Assembly: GCA_035697545.1 (NCBI GenBank)
Contig: DASSCT010000183.1
Location: forward strand, 1-7,712
DNA length: 7,712 bases
Direction: 5' to 3'
DNA from: JACDAN01 sp035697545
GTDB lineage: Bacteria > Actinomycetota > Thermoleophilia > Gaiellales > Gaiellaceae
How positions within the stretch are numbered: position 1 is the first letter of the stretch; every line of letters starts with the position of its first letter. Both the position numbers and the translations under genes were made by a program. Of the stretch, positions 6,777 to 7,712 are shown piece after piece. The notes beneath the pieces were generated by a model. It saw nothing but the letters and a program-made list of their open reading frames with translations. It did not search any database and had not been told where the DNA came from.

Positions 6777-7590
6777 GCCTCGTCACGCGCCGCCGCAGCG
6801 CGCCGATCAGGAACAGGGCCAGGAAGGTGATGACGAGCAGGACGACCGAGACCGCGGCGGCGCTCCGGGGGTCGCCGCTTTCGATCCGGCCGAAGATGTA
6901 GACGGAGGCGACTTCCGTCTTGAACGGAAGGTTCCCAGTGATCAGCACGAGGGCGCCGAACTCGCCGATTGCCCGGGCGAAGGCGAGCGCGACGCCGGAG
7001 AGGATTGCCGGCAGCAGATTCGGAAGGATGACCCGGCGGAAGATCTGGAACGAGCCGGCTCCGAGTGACGCGGCGGCCTCCTCCATCTCGCGGTCGAGCT
7101 CGAGAAGCACCGGCTGCACCGTCCGGATCACGAAGGGCAGCGTCACGAACAGGAGCGAGACCAGGACTGCCCAGCGCGAGAAGGCGACGTTCACGTTCAC
7201 GCGGCTCGTCGGCCCGTAGAGCGTGAGCAGTGTCAATCCGGCGACGATCGTCGGGAGCGCGAAAGGCAGGTCGACGAGCGCGTTGATGACCGACTGTCCG
7301 AAGAAGCGGTCGCGGACGAGGATCCACGCCACGATCGTCCCCATGACGGCGTTGATCAGCGCGACCCCAGCCGACGCGAGCAGCGTCAGCTTCAGCGCCG
7401 CGACTGCCTGCGGGTCGGTGATGGCCGCGCGAAAGTCGTCCACGCCTCCGCCCGCCGCGTGCCAGACGAGTGCCGCCAGCGGCAGCAGGACGATCAGGCT
7501 GAGATAGGCGGTCGCGAGGCCTTGTGCGACCGCCGCCCCCGGGCCTCGTGAGACCCTGGGGGCGGGAATCGAGACAGCGGGCGTACTCAG
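6760..7590 (-). CDS. cysT: Sulfate ABC transporter permease CysT, probable CTG start
   Basis: 276 residues if translation starts at CTG 7590-7588. This is the second permease of the importer. Helices lie at about 25-46, 66-93, 103-125, 139-160, 193-215 and 244-264. The EAA loop is EEAAASLGAGSFQIFRRV (170-187), followed by ARAIGEFGALVLITGN (205-220). GPTSRVNVNVAFSRW (126-140) and LPFKTEVASVYIFGRIESGD (221-240) are CysT-like features that separate it from CysW. Start choice: no ATG, GTG or TTG occurs in frame between 7692 and the first helix. The GTG at 7692 would add 34 very polar, Arg-rich residues translated from the sbp frame. The CTG overlaps the sbp TGA as CTGA and has the Shine-Dalgarno AGAAGGAG 5 nt upstream. 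The gene ends 17 nt inside cysW. Confidence 0.9.
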   Translation of the reverse strand: MSTPAVSIPAPRVSRGPGAAVAQGLATAYLSLIVLLPLAALVWHAAGGGVDDFRAAITDPQAVAALKLTLLASAGVALINAVMGTIVAWILVRDRFFGQSVINALVDLPFALPTIVAGLTLLTLYGPTSRVNVNVAFSRWAVLVSLLFVTLPFVIRTVQPVLLELDREMEEAAASLGAGSFQIFRRVILPNLLPAILSGVALAFARAIGEFGALVLITGNLPFKTEVASVYIFGRIESGDPRSAAAVSVVLLVITFLALFLIGALRRRVTRHDAAA

Positions 7591-7712
7591 TCCGTCTCCT
7601 TCTGGATCTTGGTCACGATGCCGGTCTTCGGATCGAAGAACCGCTTGTCGACGGAGGCCCAGCCGCCGAGGCTCTTGATCGTGAAGAGCCACGGACGCAC
7701 CGGGAACTTGAA
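7587..7712 (-). CDS. sbp: Sulfate-binding protein of the ABC importer, C-terminal 41 residues only
   Basis: The minus-strand frame is open from the window edge to TGA 7589-7587 and gives 41 residues starting FKFPVRPWLFTIKSLGGW. The run LFTIKSLGGWASVDKRFF followed by DPKTGIVTKI matches the C-terminal end of periplasmic-type sulfate-binding proteins (Sbp/CysP), where 'GGW...FF..GG.FD.I' is conserved. The protein would be exported and deliver sulfate or thiosulfate to CysT-CysW. Its position directly upstream of cysT, overlapping it by 4 nt, supports the call. Most of the gene, including its ligand site and the operon promoter, is outside the window, so Sbp and CysP cannot be told apart. Confidence 0.8.
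   Translation of the reverse strand, partial: FKFPVRPWLFTIKSLGGWASVDKRFFDPKTGIVTKIQKETD
7596..7603 (-). promoter_or_regulatory. Shine-Dalgarno deciding the cysT start
   Basis: AGAAGGAG on the minus strand, 5 nt before CTG 7590, lying in the last codons (Gln-Lys-Glu) of sbp. It is the only good ribosome-binding site near the first cysT membrane helix and is the main reason for preferring the CTG start. Confidence 0.65.

Noticed and set aside
7591..7692. GTG at 7692 as the cysT start, giving a 310-residue protein
   Set aside because: The extra 34 residues are polar and Arg-rich, overlap the conserved end of sbp in another frame, and no Shine-Dalgarno precedes it.
1..7712. CRISPR array, tRNA/rRNA, transposon, toxin-antitoxin or phage defence genes
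   Set aside because: No spaced direct repeats, cloverleaf, inverted-repeat-bounded element or matching protein motifs were seen; short repeats in the propeller gene are blade repeats.

Overview
The window is a high-GC stretch of bacterial chromosome, densely coded on both strands, with GTG (and probably CTG) starts and very short or negative intergenic distances. The codon use, the apparently leaderless starts and the style of the secreted proteins suggest a deep-branching actinobacterium of the Thermoleophilia type (Gaiellales or Solirubrobacterales). This is an inference from style: no rRNA or other taxonomic marker is present.

Left part (1-3291). A plus-strand gene that begins before the window encodes the C-terminal 361 residues of a polytopic membrane protein resembling GT-C/GT87-type glycosyltransferases. 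Its 3' end overlaps by 137 nt, tail to tail, the end of a minus-strand gene for an exported beta-propeller protein with PQQ-type (BamB-like) repeats. That gene lies 11 nt downstream of a minus-strand gene for an exported protein with a FlgD-type Ig-like domain. The two form a likely two-gene operon running 3291 to 950.

Middle (3292-5063). A 41-nt gap separates the Ig-like gene from a divergent plus-strand gene. Both genes can be read as leaderless, each with a TANNNT -10 element ending 7 or 8 nt before its GTG. The plus-strand gene encodes a secreted or lipid-anchored protein of about 576 residues. Its N-terminal half looks like a TIM-barrel glycosidase and its C-terminal half like the SurA/PpiC helical chaperone domain. 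It is the least explained gene here.

Right part (5053-7712). A minus-strand sulfate/thiosulfate ABC importer operon runs in the order sbp (3' end only), cysT, cysW, cysA. All junctions overlap (4, 17 and 1 nt), and cysT appears to use a CTG start behind a good Shine-Dalgarno. Sbp would bind sulfate outside the cell, CysT and CysW form the channel, and CysA is the ATPase. cysA ends 11 nt inside the 3' end of the barrel/SurA-like gene, where a GC-rich hairpin may act as a terminator.

No tRNA, rRNA, CRISPR, transposon or origin was seen, and no non-coding stretch exceeds about 41 nt. No defence or mobile system is evident. The most unusual points are the barrel/SurA-like protein, the divergent leaderless promoter pair, the CTG start and the long convergent overlap.
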